From Egibacter rhizosphaerae (lineage in GTDB: Bacteria; Actinomycetota; Nitriliruptoria; Euzebyales; Egibacteraceae): a stretch of 64,000 nt of DNA. Shown in pieces: positions 42,736-51,385 of this stretch. The stretch lies in the NCBI RefSeq assembly GCF_004322855.1, contig NZ_CP036402.1:2666001-2730000 (forward strand), read 5' to 3'. The notes beneath the pieces are model-generated. The model saw only the letters and a program-made list of their open reading frames with translations. It was not told the origin of the DNA and did no database searches. Both the position numbers and the translations under genes were made by a program. The stretch's first letter is position 1. Each line of letters starts with the position of its first letter.

Positions 42736-43691
42736 GGGTCGCGACCCGCCGGTCCGCGCTGGCCCGGGCCCAGGCGTTCCAGACGGCCCGGGCCCTCGCA
42801 GGTGACGACGCCGAACTCGTCCCGCTGAGGACCACCGCCGACCGCGAGCCCGACAAGCTCGTCGCCGACTTCGGCACCAAGGGACTGTTCGTCGACGCGC
42901 TGCGGGAGGCGGTGCTCGACGGCGACTGCGACATCGCCGTGCACTCCTACAAGGACCTGCCGACCGAGCCGGTCGACGGGCTCGTCGTGGGGGCGGTGCC
43001 GCCCCGCGCGGACGCGCGTGACCTGCTCGTCACCCGCGACGGGCACGCGCTGTCCACGCTGCCGCGGATCTCGACGGTGGGGACCAGCTCCGAGCGCCGG
43101 CGCGTCCAGCTGCTGCGCGCGCGCCCGGACCTGCAGGTCATCTCGGTGCGCGGGAACCTCGACACCCGGCTGCGCAAGGTCCACGAGGGGGAGTTCGACG
43201 CGATCGTCGTGGCGCTCGCGGGGCTGCAGCGTCTCTACACGCCCGAGGAGGACGGAGGGGTCGGCCCGCTGGGACTGCCGCTGCACGCCGTGCCCCTCGA
43301 GCCCGGCGAGTGCCTGCCCTCGCCGGCGCAGGGCGCGCTCGCGGTCGAGTGCCGCCGCGACGACGCGGAGACCCGCAAGCGGCTCGCGCGCGTCGAGGAC
43401 GCGGGAGCGCGGGCGACGGTGACCGCCGAGCGCTCGTTCCTCGCGACCGTTGGCGGGGGCTGCCTCGCGCCGATCGGTGCGCTCGCGACCGAGCTGCCCG
43501 GGCGCGTGCTCGAACTCGCCGCGATGCTCGCCGACCCCGGCCGGCGCAAGGTGCTGCGCCGCTCGTTGCGCGGGCCGATCGCCGAGCCCGAGCGTCTCGG
43601 TCGGGAGCTTGCGCAGCAGATGCTCGCCGACGGTGGGGAGCAGTTGGTCGCCGCGGTGCAGGAGCGCCGCGACCGCGAGGCCGGAGGGTGA
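42732..43691 (+). CDS. hemC: Hydroxymethylbilane synthase (porphobilinogen deaminase)
   Basis: The 319-residue enzyme links four porphobilinogen units. It begins with RVATRRSALARAQAFQTA, has DCDIAVHSYKDLPTE near residue 65, GTSSERRRVQLL near 115 and the cofactor Cys244 in VGGGCLAPIGA, which holds the dipyrromethane primer. Length is normal. GTG 42732 overlaps the hemA stop (GTGA), and its own stop overlaps the cobA-hemD start, so the whole hem series is translationally chained. Confidence 0.95.
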   Translation: MRVATRRSALARAQAFQTARALAGDDAELVPLRTTADREPDKLVADFGTKGLFVDALREAVLDGDCDIAVHSYKDLPTEPVDGLVVGAVPPRADARDLLVTRDGHALSTLPRISTVGTSSERRRVQLLRARPDLQVISVRGNLDTRLRKVHEGEFDAIVVALAGLQRLYTPEEDGGVGPLGLPLHAVPLEPGECLPSPAQGALAVECRRDDAETRKRLARVEDAGARATVTAERSFLATVGGGCLAPIGALATELPGRVLELAAMLADPGRRKVLRRSLRGPIAEPERLGRELAQQMLADGGEQLVAAVQERRDREAGG

Positions 43692-45310
43692 CCGCTCGGT
43701 CGGCGCGGCAGGCCGGAGGCGGCGTGTCGGGCGGTCCGCCGTTCGGTGGCCCACCCGCTCGGTCCGGTACGGTCGCCCTCGTCGGGGCCGGCCCCGGGGA
43801 TCCGGGGCTGATCGGGCTGCGCGCGATGCACCTGCTCGAGACCGCGACCTTCGTGGCGTACGACCGCCTGTCGCCGCCGGAGGCCCTGGACCGCTGCCGC
43901 GAGGACGCCGAGCTGCTCTACGTCGGCAAGCTGCCCGACCGCCACGCGATCGCCCAGGACGAGCTGTCGGCGTTGCTCGCGGAGAAGGCCCGCGAGGGCC
44001 ACGCGGTCGTGCGGCTCAAGGGCGGTGACCCGTTCGTGCTCGCCCGCGGCTCGGAGGAGGCCGAGGCCTGCGTCGCCGCCGGGGTGCCCTTCGAGGTGGT
44101 GCCAGGCGTGACGAGCGGGGTGGCCGCCCCCGCCTACGCCGGCATACCCGTCACCCACCGCGGCCTCGCCCCCGGATTCTGCGTCGTGACTGGCCATGAG
44201 GATCCGGCCAAGGACGAGCCGCAGGTCGACTACGAGGCGCTCGCGCGCTTCCCGGGGACCCTGCTGCTCTACATGGGGGTCGGGCGGGTCGGCGCGATCG
44301 CGGAGGCCCTGATGGCCGGTGGGCGGCCGGCGTCCGAACCCGTCGCGGTGGTGCAGTGGGGGACGACGCCCCGTCAGCGCAGCCTCTCGGCCTCCCTCGG
44401 TGACGTCCCCGAGCGGCTCGCCGAGTCCGGCCTCGCGAACCCGGCGGTGATCGTGGTCGGCGAGGTCGCGGCCTTCCGCGATCAGCTCGCGTGGTTCGAG
44501 CGCCGGACCCTGCACGGGATCTCGGTGCTCGTGCCGCGTACCCGTCAGCAGGCCAGCGAGCTGTCCGAGCGACTGCGCGCCCTCGGTGCCGAGCCGGTCG
44601 AGGCCCCGACGATCGCGATCGAGCCCACCCGGGAGCCGCAGGCGGTGCGCGCGGCACTCGGTCGGGTTGCGGAGGGTGCCTACGACTGGATCGCGCTGAC
44701 CAGTCGCAACGGGGTCGACGCGCTGTGGGAGGCGCTTGAGGGGCTCGGCGGCGACGCGCGGCGCTTCGCCGGCGTGCGGCTCGCCGCGGTCGGTTCCGGG
44801 ACCGCCGAGGCGCTCGCCGAGCGTGGCCTCGTGGCGGACATCGTGCCCGAAGCGATGACCACCCGTGGTCTCGCCGACGCCCTGATCGCCGCGGGGGCGG
44901 ATGGCGCAGGCGCGGGAGGCGACCACGGTGCCGGTGGTCCCCGGATCCTGCTGCCGCGCGCCGACATCGCGACCCCAGCGTTGTCGGCGGCGCTGCACGA
45001 CGCCGGCTGGGACGTCGACGAGGTCGAGGCCTACCGGACCGTGCCCGCCGAGGCGTTGCCCGACGGGGTGCCCGAGCGCATCGTCGCCGGTGACATCGGC
45101 GTGCTCGCGTTCGCCTCCAGCTCGACGGTCCGTACCTTCGTCGACCTGTACGGGGCGCTGCCCCCGGACTCGGTGCGGGTCGCCTCGATCGGGCCGGTCA
45201 CCAGCGAGACTTGCCGTGAGCTCGGCCTCCCCGTCGATGCCGAGGGGGACCCCCACGACCTCGACGGGCTGGTGCAAGCCGTGGTCCAGGCAGCCGCAGC
45301 CCGACGGTGA
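43688..45310 (+). CDS. cobA-hemD: Fused uroporphyrinogen-III C-methyltransferase and uroporphyrinogen-III synthase
   Basis: The 540-residue protein joins two enzymes. Residues about 28-265 are SUMT/CobA: TVALVGAGPGDPGLIGLRA, LLYVGKLPDRHAI, RLKGGDPFVLARGSEEAEA and VVPGVTSGVAAPAYAG, which bind SAM and methylate uroporphyrinogen III to precorrin-2. Residues about 275-540 are HemD, which closes and inverts ring D (VLVPRTRQQASELSERLRAL, DWIALTSRNGVDALW, RILLPRADIATPALS, ASIGPVTSETCRELGL). Such fusions are known in actinobacteria. GTG 43688 overlaps the hemC stop. The fusion feeds both heme and siroheme branches. Confidence 0.93.
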   Translation: MTARSARQAGGGVSGGPPFGGPPARSGTVALVGAGPGDPGLIGLRAMHLLETATFVAYDRLSPPEALDRCREDAELLYVGKLPDRHAIAQDELSALLAEKAREGHAVVRLKGGDPFVLARGSEEAEACVAAGVPFEVVPGVTSGVAAPAYAGIPVTHRGLAPGFCVVTGHEDPAKDEPQVDYEALARFPGTLLLYMGVGRVGAIAEALMAGGRPASEPVAVVQWGTTPRQRSLSASLGDVPERLAESGLANPAVIVVGEVAAFRDQLAWFERRTLHGISVLVPRTRQQASELSERLRALGAEPVEAPTIAIEPTREPQAVRAALGRVAEGAYDWIALTSRNGVDALWEALEGLGGDARRFAGVRLAAVGSGTAEALAERGLVADIVPEAMTTRGLADALIAAGADGAGAGGDHGAGGPRILLPRADIATPALSAALHDAGWDVDEVEAYRTVPAEALPDGVPERIVAGDIGVLAFASSSTVRTFVDLYGALPPDSVRVASIGPVTSETCRELGLPVDAEGDPHDLDGLVQAVVQAAAARR

Positions 45311-45452
45311 TGGGTCGCCGGGCTGATGTTCGCGGTGGTGCGCGGACCACGGGCGAGCGGTGCAGCGATCTCCCGTGGTGGGGGGATCCGTCGCGTGGTG
45401 ATCCGCGGCGTGGTGATCCGTGGTGCGGTACCCGTGCAGTGGCAGTGGTGTC

Positions 45453-45581
45453 TCGTGGTACGCCTACCCGCGCCGTGCCGATTCGTGGTACGCCTACCCG
45501 CGCCCGCGCGGGTAGGCGTACCACGAGGCTGAACGCGTCTGGCTGGCGGTGCGGTTACCCGCGCGGGCGCGGGTAGGCGTA
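45453..45581. repeat. Palindromic repeat family with a 21-pair stem
   Basis: The unit TCGTGGTACGCCTACCCGCG occurs at 45453. It occurs again at 45483 as one arm of an almost continuous inverted repeat: 45483-45503 pairs perfectly with 45506-45526 around a two-base centre. A shorter inverted copy lies at 45565-45581. In RNA this would be a very strong hairpin. Confidence 0.92.
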
Positions 45582-45790
45582 CGTGTCCCGGGGTCGACCT
45601 CCCCCCGCGCGGCACACTCCATGCCCCACACCTTCATTGGGCTACTCGTCGTGACGTTGTTGTTTCCCACTGTTCGGCACGCGACGTTGATTACGCTTGT
45701 TCCACATCTGTGGAAGAACCTGTGCATTGCTGCTGGCACGCTCGTGTATTCCGAGGGTCCACGGCGCATTACTTGGTGCGGAGGCCGGCT

Positions 45791-45872
45791 ATGAGCGGCG
45801 GCCCCGGTGCGAGGGGCGGCCCCGGTCTTGAGCGGCGGCCCCAGGCATGAGCGGCGGCCCCGGCATGAGGGG
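45791..45872. repeat. Short tandem GAGCGGCGGCCCC repeats
   Basis: Four to five copies of a unit close to GAGCGGCGGCCCCGG, spaced 13-20 bases apart (near 45792, 45809, 45828, 45846), lie just beyond the end of the minus-strand small gene. They have no coding sense. Confidence 0.75.
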
Positions 45873-45887
45873 GCGCGGAGGCGAAGG

Positions 45888-46040
45888 CTAGGTGAGGACC
45901 AGGTAGGCGCCGACGAGGACGACCGCCACCATCGCCAGCTTGAGAAGCACTTTGGCGACCTTCAACGCGACGTAGACGCCGATCACGATGAGGGCGATGC
46001 CCGCGAGGTCGTCGAACGTGATATCGGTGAGCAGATCCAT
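45888..46040 (-). CDS. Small 50-residue membrane protein
   Basis: The frame encodes MDLLTDITFDDLAGIALIVI followed by a largely hydrophobic stretch ending VVLVGAYLVLT, with two lysines (ALKVAKVLLKLA) between two short helices. ATG 46040 lacks a strong ribosome site. It is the only minus-strand gene between rex and the E1-like gene and lies between two repeat blocks. Composition argues for a real membrane peptide; function unknown. Confidence 0.45.
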   Translation of the reverse strand: MDLLTDITFDDLAGIALIVIGVYVALKVAKVLLKLAMVAVVLVGAYLVLT

Positions 46041-46081
46041 GGCGGCGCACCGTAGCCGATCGGCCGTCCGACGTCGTGCTC

Positions 46082-46271
46082 GCCGGCGCCGCCTGCCGGG
46101 GTTCGTTGCACCGGTTCGTGCCAGCCACACGACGAACCTCGCCAGCGCCGCCCGCCGGGGTTCGTTGCACTGGTTCGCGCAGGGCCCCGCCACACGACGA
46201 ACCGCTCCGCCGCCTGCCGGGGTTCGTTGCACCGGTTCGTGCAGGGCGCAGCCACACACGAACCCGCCGCG
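46082..46271. repeat. Three tandem ~60-bp repeats upstream of hemB
   Basis: Units at about 46082-46140, 46141-46207 and 46208-46271 each contain GCCGCCTGCCGGGGTTCGTT, GCACCGGTTCGTGC (or a close variant) and CACACGACGAACC. GGTTCGT and ACGAACC within each unit form an inverted repeat, so every unit could fold. The array ends 33 bases before the hemB ATG. Confidence 0.9.
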
Positions 46272-46304
46272 GGCCGGCTGGCGCTGCTCGCATACGCTGG
46301 GTCC

Positions 46305-47318
46305 ATGAGCCCGCGCCCCACCGACCCGGCCTCCCCCGCCGCGTTCCCCGCCGCACGCCCGCGGCGGCTCCGGCATACTGCAGCGCTGCGCGACGCCGTG
46401 CGGGAGACGAGCCTCGCCCCCGGCGACCTCGTCGCCCCGCTGTTCGTGAAGGAGGGTCTCGACGAGCCCCAGGCGGTCCCCTCGCTGCCCGGCGTGCAGC
46501 AGCACACGGTCGACAGCCTGCTCGCCGAGGCCAAGGAGCTGCGCGCCCTCGGCATCCGCACGCTCCTGCTGTTCGGCATACCCGCCCACAAGGACGCCGA
46601 CGGCAGCGAGGCGTGGAACCCCGACGGGATCCTGCAGCGCGCCCTCGCGGCGCTGCGCGAGGCTTACGGCCACGACCTCGTTCTCGCCGCGGACACGTGC
46701 CTCGACGAGTACACCGACCACGGCCACTGCGGACCCCTCGACTCGGCGGGACACGTCCGCAACGACGACGCGAACGAGGGTTACGCCCGTGCGGCGGTCA
46801 GCCAGGCGCGGGCTGGTGCGGACCTCGTGGCGCCGAGCGGGATGATGGACGGGCAGGTGGCCGCGATCCGCCGAGCCCTGGACGAGGCGGGTTTCGCCGA
46901 GCGCACCGCGATCATGAGCTACTGCACGAAGTACGCGAGCGTGCTCTACGGGCCGTTCCGCGACGTGGCGGAGTCGGCCCCCTCGACCGGGGACCGCCGT
47001 GGGTACCAGCTCGATCCCGCGAACGCGGACGAGGGGGTGCGCGAGGCCCTCGCCGACGCGGGCGAGGGTGCGGACGTCCTGCTCGTGAAGCCGGCCACCG
47101 CCTACCTCGACCTGGTCCACCGGGTGAAGGAGGCCACGGGCCTGCCGCTCGCCGCGTACCACGTGTCGGGGGAGTACGCGATGTTGCAGGCCGCCGCCGA
47201 GCGCGGATGGATCGATGGTCCCGCCGTGGCCGAGGAGGTCGCGCTGTCGCTGCGGCGCGCCGGCGCCGACCTCGTCATCACGTACGCCGCCGCCGAGATC
47301 GCCCGGCGTCTCGCATGA
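46305..47318 (+). CDS. hemB: Delta-aminolevulinic acid dehydratase (porphobilinogen synthase)
   Basis: The 337-residue enzyme condenses two aminolevulinate molecules to porphobilinogen. Visible features: LVAPLFVKEGL near residue 45, the metal-site DTCLDEYTDHGHCG near 133 (first and last Cys present, middle position Asp, as in other actinobacteria), and the two Schiff-base lysines in SYCTKYASVLYGPFR near 208 and LLVKPATAYLDL near 260. ATG 46305 is used; the frame extends upstream only through repeat DNA. hemB follows the repeat-filled gap rather than directly following hemD. Its TGA overlaps the next ATG. Confidence 0.95.
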   Translation: MSPRPTDPASPAAFPAARPRRLRHTAALRDAVRETSLAPGDLVAPLFVKEGLDEPQAVPSLPGVQQHTVDSLLAEAKELRALGIRTLLLFGIPAHKDADGSEAWNPDGILQRALAALREAYGHDLVLAADTCLDEYTDHGHCGPLDSAGHVRNDDANEGYARAAVSQARAGADLVAPSGMMDGQVAAIRRALDEAGFAERTAIMSYCTKYASVLYGPFRDVAESAPSTGDRRGYQLDPANADEGVREALADAGEGADVLLVKPATAYLDLVHRVKEATGLPLAAYHVSGEYAMLQAAAERGWIDGPAVAEEVALSLRRAGADLVITYAAAEIARRLA

Positions 47319-47710
47319 GCCCGGGCGGCCACGAGCCCCACCCCGAGACCGGCGGCGACACGGATCCGCTGTCGGCGGTGCACGCGCACCTCGAGGCGTT
47401 CAACGCGGGGGACGTCGAGCGGGTGGTCGCGACCTTCAGGGAGGACGCGCTGTTCGTCGCCGGCGACCAGGTCGTCGTCGGCCATCGAGCTCTGCGGGCG
47501 ATGTTCGCCGACGCGTTCGCCGCCCCGGTCGAGGCGCAGCTCACGCTGAACCACGTGGTCGTGTCGGGCGCGACCGCGGCCTGTGAGCTCACCGAGACCC
47601 TCGAGGTCGAGGGCTCGACGCACTCGCTCGACGTCGCCGCGTTCTACACCGCGCAGCGCGGGCAGCTGGTGCGCGTGAAGGTCTACCGCGACCTCTCCGA
47701 CCCCCAGTAA
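47315..47710 (+). CDS. SnoaL-like/NTF2-fold protein
   Basis: The 131-residue protein has the cone-shaped NTF2-like pattern: SAVHAHLEAFNAGDVERVVA, FREDALFVAGDQVVVGHRAL and a beta-rich end (ELTETLEVEG, LVRVKVYRDL). SnoaL-like proteins bind or convert small hydrophobic molecules, often without known substrate. ATG 47315 overlaps the hemB stop, so it belongs to the heme operon. The link to heme making is only positional. Confidence 0.8.
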   Translation: MSPGGHEPHPETGGDTDPLSAVHAHLEAFNAGDVERVVATFREDALFVAGDQVVVGHRALRAMFADAFAAPVEAQLTLNHVVVSGATAACELTETLEVEGSTHSLDVAAFYTAQRGQLVRVKVYRDLSDPQ

Positions 47711-47728
47711 CCGACCCCGGCAGCGTTC

Positions 47729-50080
47729 TCAGCCCTCGAGGGCTAGCAGACCCGCGTGCACGATCGCGTCGCGGGAGAGGCCGTGCTCGCGATACAGATC
47801 GTCGATCGTGCCGGACTGGCCGAAGGCCTCGACGCCGAGCGGCAGCACCCGGCAACCGAGCGCCGAACCCACCCAGCTCAGCGCATGGGGGCTCGCGTCG
47901 TGCACGGTCACGATCGGCGCGCCCCGCTCCGCCGGGGGCACGAGCCTGCCGAGCTGGTGCGTCTCGGCGGGCCGGCGCACGCGGTGGACCGCCTCGGCCA
48001 GCTCCGCGCGCCATCCCGCGTGCAGCCGGTCGGCCGAGGTGAGGTCGTGCACGACGGTGGGCGCGCCCTCGTGCTCGAGCACGGCGGCGGCCTCCAGGAC
48101 CTCGGGCAGCACCGCACCCGAGGCCATCAGGTGCAGCGCCGGCGGCCCGGACGGCTCGATGAGACGGTAGCCGCCGGCGAGCACGTCCGCGCGCAGGCGC
48201 TCTTCGCCGAGTCGCTCCTTCGCGGCCGCGAACGGCCCCTGATCGATCGCGCGGGTGGACAGGCGCAGGTAGCGCGACCGACCGTGCTCGCGGTCGGTCA
48301 GGTCGGCGAGCCCGTCGCAGAGCAGCCAGTCGACCGCCTCGGCGTACGCGGGCTCGCAGAACACGAGCCCGGGCAGCTCCATGCCCAGGGAGGCGGTGAC
48401 CGTCGACTGGTGGGCGCCGCCCTCGGGCGCGAGCGTGATCCCCGAGGGCGTGCCCGCGAAGACGAACCGCGCGCCCGAGTACAGGCCGTAGATCAGCGCG
48501 TCGAGGCCACGGGCCACGAACGGGTCGTAGACGGTACCGATCGGCAGGAGCAGCTCGTCGGCCAGCTCGGCGGAGAGGCCGAGCTGGCCGAGCAGCATGA
48601 ACACGTTCATCTCGCTGATGCCGAGCTCGATGTGCTGCCCCTCGGGCGACTCGTGCCAGCGGAGCAGGTGGCCCTCCTCGTGGTACTCGGGCCGTTCCTC
48701 GGTCGCGAAGACGCCGACCTTGTTGATCCACCCGCCGAGGTTCGTGGACGTGGCGACGTCGGGGCTGGTCGTCACGACGCGCTCGCGCAGCCCCTCGTGT
48801 CGGGACAGGCGCAGCACGACGCGCCCGAACGCCTCCTGGGTCGACAGCGCTCCCGACCCTCCGACCCCGACGGCCGCGGGCACGGTCAGCGCGGGCGTGG
48901 CCGGACCGTCCGCGGGCTCGACGAGGCGCGCGGCCACCTCGGCGCAGAGCCGCCCTTCCGAGCTGTCACCGGGGAACCGATCGAGCTCGGTGTCCGGGGT
49001 GAGGCCGAGGTCCGCCCGCAGCGCGTCGATCTGCGCGCCGGTCAGCAGCTGGCTGTGGTTCAGCGGGTCGCCCGCGATGGGCAGCCCCCACCCTTTGATG
49101 GTGTACGCGAACACGACCGAGGGCCGGTCGGTGACCGCGTCCGCGTCGGCGTAGGCCTCCCGCAGCACGTCGAGGTCGTGGCCGCCGAGGTTGAGGACGA
49201 GCGCCCCGAGCTCGTCGTCGGGGACGTCGTCGATCAGCCGCTCGACCGCGGGGTCGGCGCCGGCGAGGAAGCGCGCGCGCAGCTCCTCACCCGACCGCGC
49301 GAACAGGCTCTGGTACTGCTCGTTCGGCATCGCGTCGATGTGGTGGCGCAGTGCCTCCCCGCCCTCTCGAGCGAAGGCGGCCTGTAGCCGCCGCCCGTAC
49401 TTGGCCTGGACCACGTGCCAGCCGCTCTCGGCGAACAGCCGCATCAGGCTCGCCGCCTTCACGCCGGGCACGACGCGGTCGAGGCTCTGGCGGTTGAGGT
49501 CGACGATCCACAGCACCTCGCCGAGCGACTGGGTGCCGGGCTCGACGAGTGCCTCCCAGACGTTGCCCTCGTCGAGCTCGGCGTCCCCGAGGATCGACAC
49601 GAACCGCCCGCCCGCGGTGCGCTCACCGAAGTGGGCGCCGACGTAGCGCCCCATGAGCGCGCCGAACAGCGGCGCGACCGCGCCGAGGCCCACCGAGCCC
49701 GTGGAGTAGTCCACCGGGTCGGGATCCTTGGTGCGGCTGGGGTAGGCCTGCAGCCCACCGTGCTCGCGCAGGCGCGACAGGTACTCGCGATCGAGGTTGC
49801 CGAGCAGGTACTGGATCGCGTGGAACGTCGGCGAGGCGTGCGGCTTCACCGACACGCGGTCGCCCGCCGCGAGGTGCCCGAACCACAGGCTCGTCATGAT
49901 CGACACGACCGAGGTCGACGACGCCTGGTGTCCGCCGACCTTCAGGCCGTCGGCACCCGCTCGCTCGCGGTTGGCCAAGTCCACGATGCGGACCGCGAGC
50001 CACAAGACCCGCTGCTGGATGGCATCGAGCGTCGTGGTCGGTGGGGAGGCCTGATCGAGCGTCTCGGCGTCCGGAGGCAT
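47729..50080 (-). CDS. Pyruvate dehydrogenase E1/transketolase-like TPP enzyme
   Basis: The 783-residue protein has transketolase architecture. An N-terminal TPP domain carries HQASSTSVVSIMTSLWFG, KPHASPTFHAIQYLLG and ILGDAELDEGNVWEAL, then VDLNRQSLDRVVPG as the GDG...N-type cofactor motif. A central pyrimidine domain (YHEEGHLLRWHES, ELGISEMNVFMLLGQLGLS) and a C-terminal domain follow. It fits the homodimeric E1 (AceE-like) group, but is shorter than typical AceE, and no E2 or E3 gene is in the window. ATG 50080 precedes the AceE-like start. It is the one large minus-strand gene inside the cluster. Confidence 0.75.
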   Translation of the reverse strand: MPPDAETLDQASPPTTTLDAIQQRVLWLAVRIVDLANRERAGADGLKVGGHQASSTSVVSIMTSLWFGHLAAGDRVSVKPHASPTFHAIQYLLGNLDREYLSRLREHGGLQAYPSRTKDPDPVDYSTGSVGLGAVAPLFGALMGRYVGAHFGERTAGGRFVSILGDAELDEGNVWEALVEPGTQSLGEVLWIVDLNRQSLDRVVPGVKAASLMRLFAESGWHVVQAKYGRRLQAAFAREGGEALRHHIDAMPNEQYQSLFARSGEELRARFLAGADPAVERLIDDVPDDELGALVLNLGGHDLDVLREAYADADAVTDRPSVVFAYTIKGWGLPIAGDPLNHSQLLTGAQIDALRADLGLTPDTELDRFPGDSSEGRLCAEVAARLVEPADGPATPALTVPAAVGVGGSGALSTQEAFGRVVLRLSRHEGLRERVVTTSPDVATSTNLGGWINKVGVFATEERPEYHEEGHLLRWHESPEGQHIELGISEMNVFMLLGQLGLSAELADELLLPIGTVYDPFVARGLDALIYGLYSGARFVFAGTPSGITLAPEGGAHQSTVTASLGMELPGLVFCEPAYAEAVDWLLCDGLADLTDREHGRSRYLRLSTRAIDQGPFAAAKERLGEERLRADVLAGGYRLIEPSGPPALHLMASGAVLPEVLEAAAVLEHEGAPTVVHDLTSADRLHAGWRAELAEAVHRVRRPAETHQLGRLVPPAERGAPIVTVHDASPHALSWVGSALGCRVLPLGVEAFGQSGTIDDLYREHGLSRDAIVHAGLLALEG

Positions 50081-50144
50081 GCACGCCCTTCGTGGCCGTG
50101 GCGGGGCGGGGTGGTGCCGCAGTGTGCGGCCTGCGTCGGCCCGC

Positions 50145-50177
50145 CGACAAGCCGCGGGGGCTGCCCCCGGCTTGTCG
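50145..50177. repeat. Strong hairpin in the divergent promoter region
   Basis: CGACAAGCCG at 50145-50154 pairs with CGGCTTGTCG at 50168-50177, and GGGG/CCCC pairs inside. The flanks repeat the motif GTCGGCCCGCCGACCAGCCG. The element sits between the divergent E1-like gene and the aldo/keto reductase gene (gap 50081-50302), so it may be a repetitive extragenic palindrome or a regulator. Confidence 0.75.
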
Positions 50178-50302
50178 ACCAGCCGCGGGGGCTGCGTCGG
50201 CCCGCCGACCAGCCGTCTGGCCGTCACGGACGTCCGTGCCCGCGGTCGGTACGATCACCCCGACGGACACGCGCCGACCGAACGCCCTGACAAGGAGCCT
50301 CC

Positions 50303-51385
50303 ATGCGCTACCGCCATATCGCACCGGGCCTCGAAGTGAGCGAGGTCGGGTTCGGCAACTGGACGGTGACGACCGGGTGGTGGGGCGACTACTCCCGCGA
50401 GGAGGCGGTGCGGTTGCACCGCGAGGCGTTCGATCACGGGATCACGTTCTTCGACACCGCGGACGCGTACGCGGAGGGTTACGGCGAGGAGGTCCTCGGG
50501 GAGGCCCTCGCGGGCGTGCGTGACGACGTCGTGATCGGGACGAAGTTCGGCTACGACATCTCCGACGAGGCGACCGTCGCGCGACGCGGGCAGCAGGAGC
50601 GCAGCAAGGACTTCGGCCTCGGCAACGTGAAGGAGGCGCTCGAGGGCAGCCTGCGACGCCTCGGCGTCGACTGCATCGACCTCTGGCAGCTGCACAACCC
50701 GCGGATGGCGCACCTCGACGACGACGACCTGTTCGAGTATCTTGAGGAGGCCAGGGAGGCCGGCAAGATCCGCCACTACGGCGTCGCACTCGGCCCCAAG
50801 ATCGGGTGGCTCGACGAGGGCGTGCACGCCATGCGCACCCGCGAGGTCGCCGCGGTGCAGATGATCTACAACCTGCTCGAGCAGGACCCCGGCCGCGATC
50901 TGCTCGCGGTCGCGCGCGAGACCGACACGATGATGGCGGTTCGCGTGCCCCACTCCTCGGGGATGCTCGAGGGCAACCTGACCGAGGACACCGTGTTCCC
51001 GCAGGGGGACCACCGCCGCCACCGTCCCCGCAGCTGGCTCGTGGAGGGGGTGCGCAAGATCGCCACCCTGGATTTCCTCACCGAGGAGCGCACGCTCGGG
51101 CAGGCCGCGCTGCGCTGGATCCTCGCCGACCCGAACGTCGCCACGACGTTGCCCAACATCTACTCGATCGACCAGATCGAGGAGTTCGCGGGTGCCGCGG
51201 ACGTGCCCGACCTCGCCCAGTGGGAGCTCGCCCGCATCCAGGCGTTGTACGCCGAGAACTTCGGGGTCGAGCCCGGCGGGGAGGCGGTGGCCGCCAACGA
51301 GCACGGCGCTCCGGGGGCCGTCGAGGGGGATCGGACGAACCGGGAGCACGCTGACGCGCCGTTGTCGCAGGCCCTGGAGGGATGA
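50303..51385 (+). CDS. Aldo/keto reductase
   Basis: The 360-residue protein has the AKR pattern [38 protein letters not shown] (catalytic Asp and Tyr), [11 protein letters not shown] (Lys) and WQLHNPRM (His), the full catalytic tetrad. It reduces an aldehyde or ketone using NADPH; the substrate is not predictable. AAGGAG precedes ATG 50303. Its stop overlaps the hemL ATG, so the gene is coupled to heme synthesis, perhaps by clearing a reactive carbonyl, which is speculation. Confidence 0.9.
   Translation: MRYRHIAPGLEVSEVGFGNWTVTTGWWGDYSREEAVRLHREAFDHGITFFDTADAYAEGYGEEVLGEALAGVRDDVVIGTKFGYDISDEATVARRGQQERSKDFGLGNVKEALEGSLRRLGVDCIDLWQLHNPRMAHLDDDDLFEYLEEAREAGKIRHYGVALGPKIGWLDEGVHAMRTREVAAVQMIYNLLEQDPGRDLLAVARETDTMMAVRVPHSSGMLEGNLTEDTVFPQGDHRRHRPRSWLVEGVRKIATLDFLTEERTLGQAALRWILADPNVATTLPNIYSIDQIEEFAGAADVPDLAQWELARIQALYAENFGVEPGGEAVAANEHGAPGAVEGDRTNREHADAPLSQALEG

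Larger units (their letters stand above)
45311..45887. other. Repeat-rich gap between cobA-hemD and the small membrane protein gene
   Basis: No gene is supported in these 577 bases. They hold GTGGTGATCCG-like direct repeats near 45396-45425, a palindromic repeat family (45453-45581) and a run of GAGCGGCGGCCCC units (45791-45872). The A+T-richer stretch near 45640-45780 lacks repeats and may hold a promoter for rightward or leftward transcription, not assigned. Confidence 0.6.

Noticed and set aside
45311-45887. CRISPR-like appearance of the repeated units between hemD and hemB
   Set aside because: Copies are irregularly spaced and in both orientations, without uniform repeat-spacer lengths or cas genes.
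47731-47744. Perfect palindrome AGCCCTCGAGGGCT at the end of the E1-like gene
   Set aside because: It overlaps the last codons and stop of that gene and has no T tract, so I do not list it as a terminator, though it may add to termination between convergent genes.
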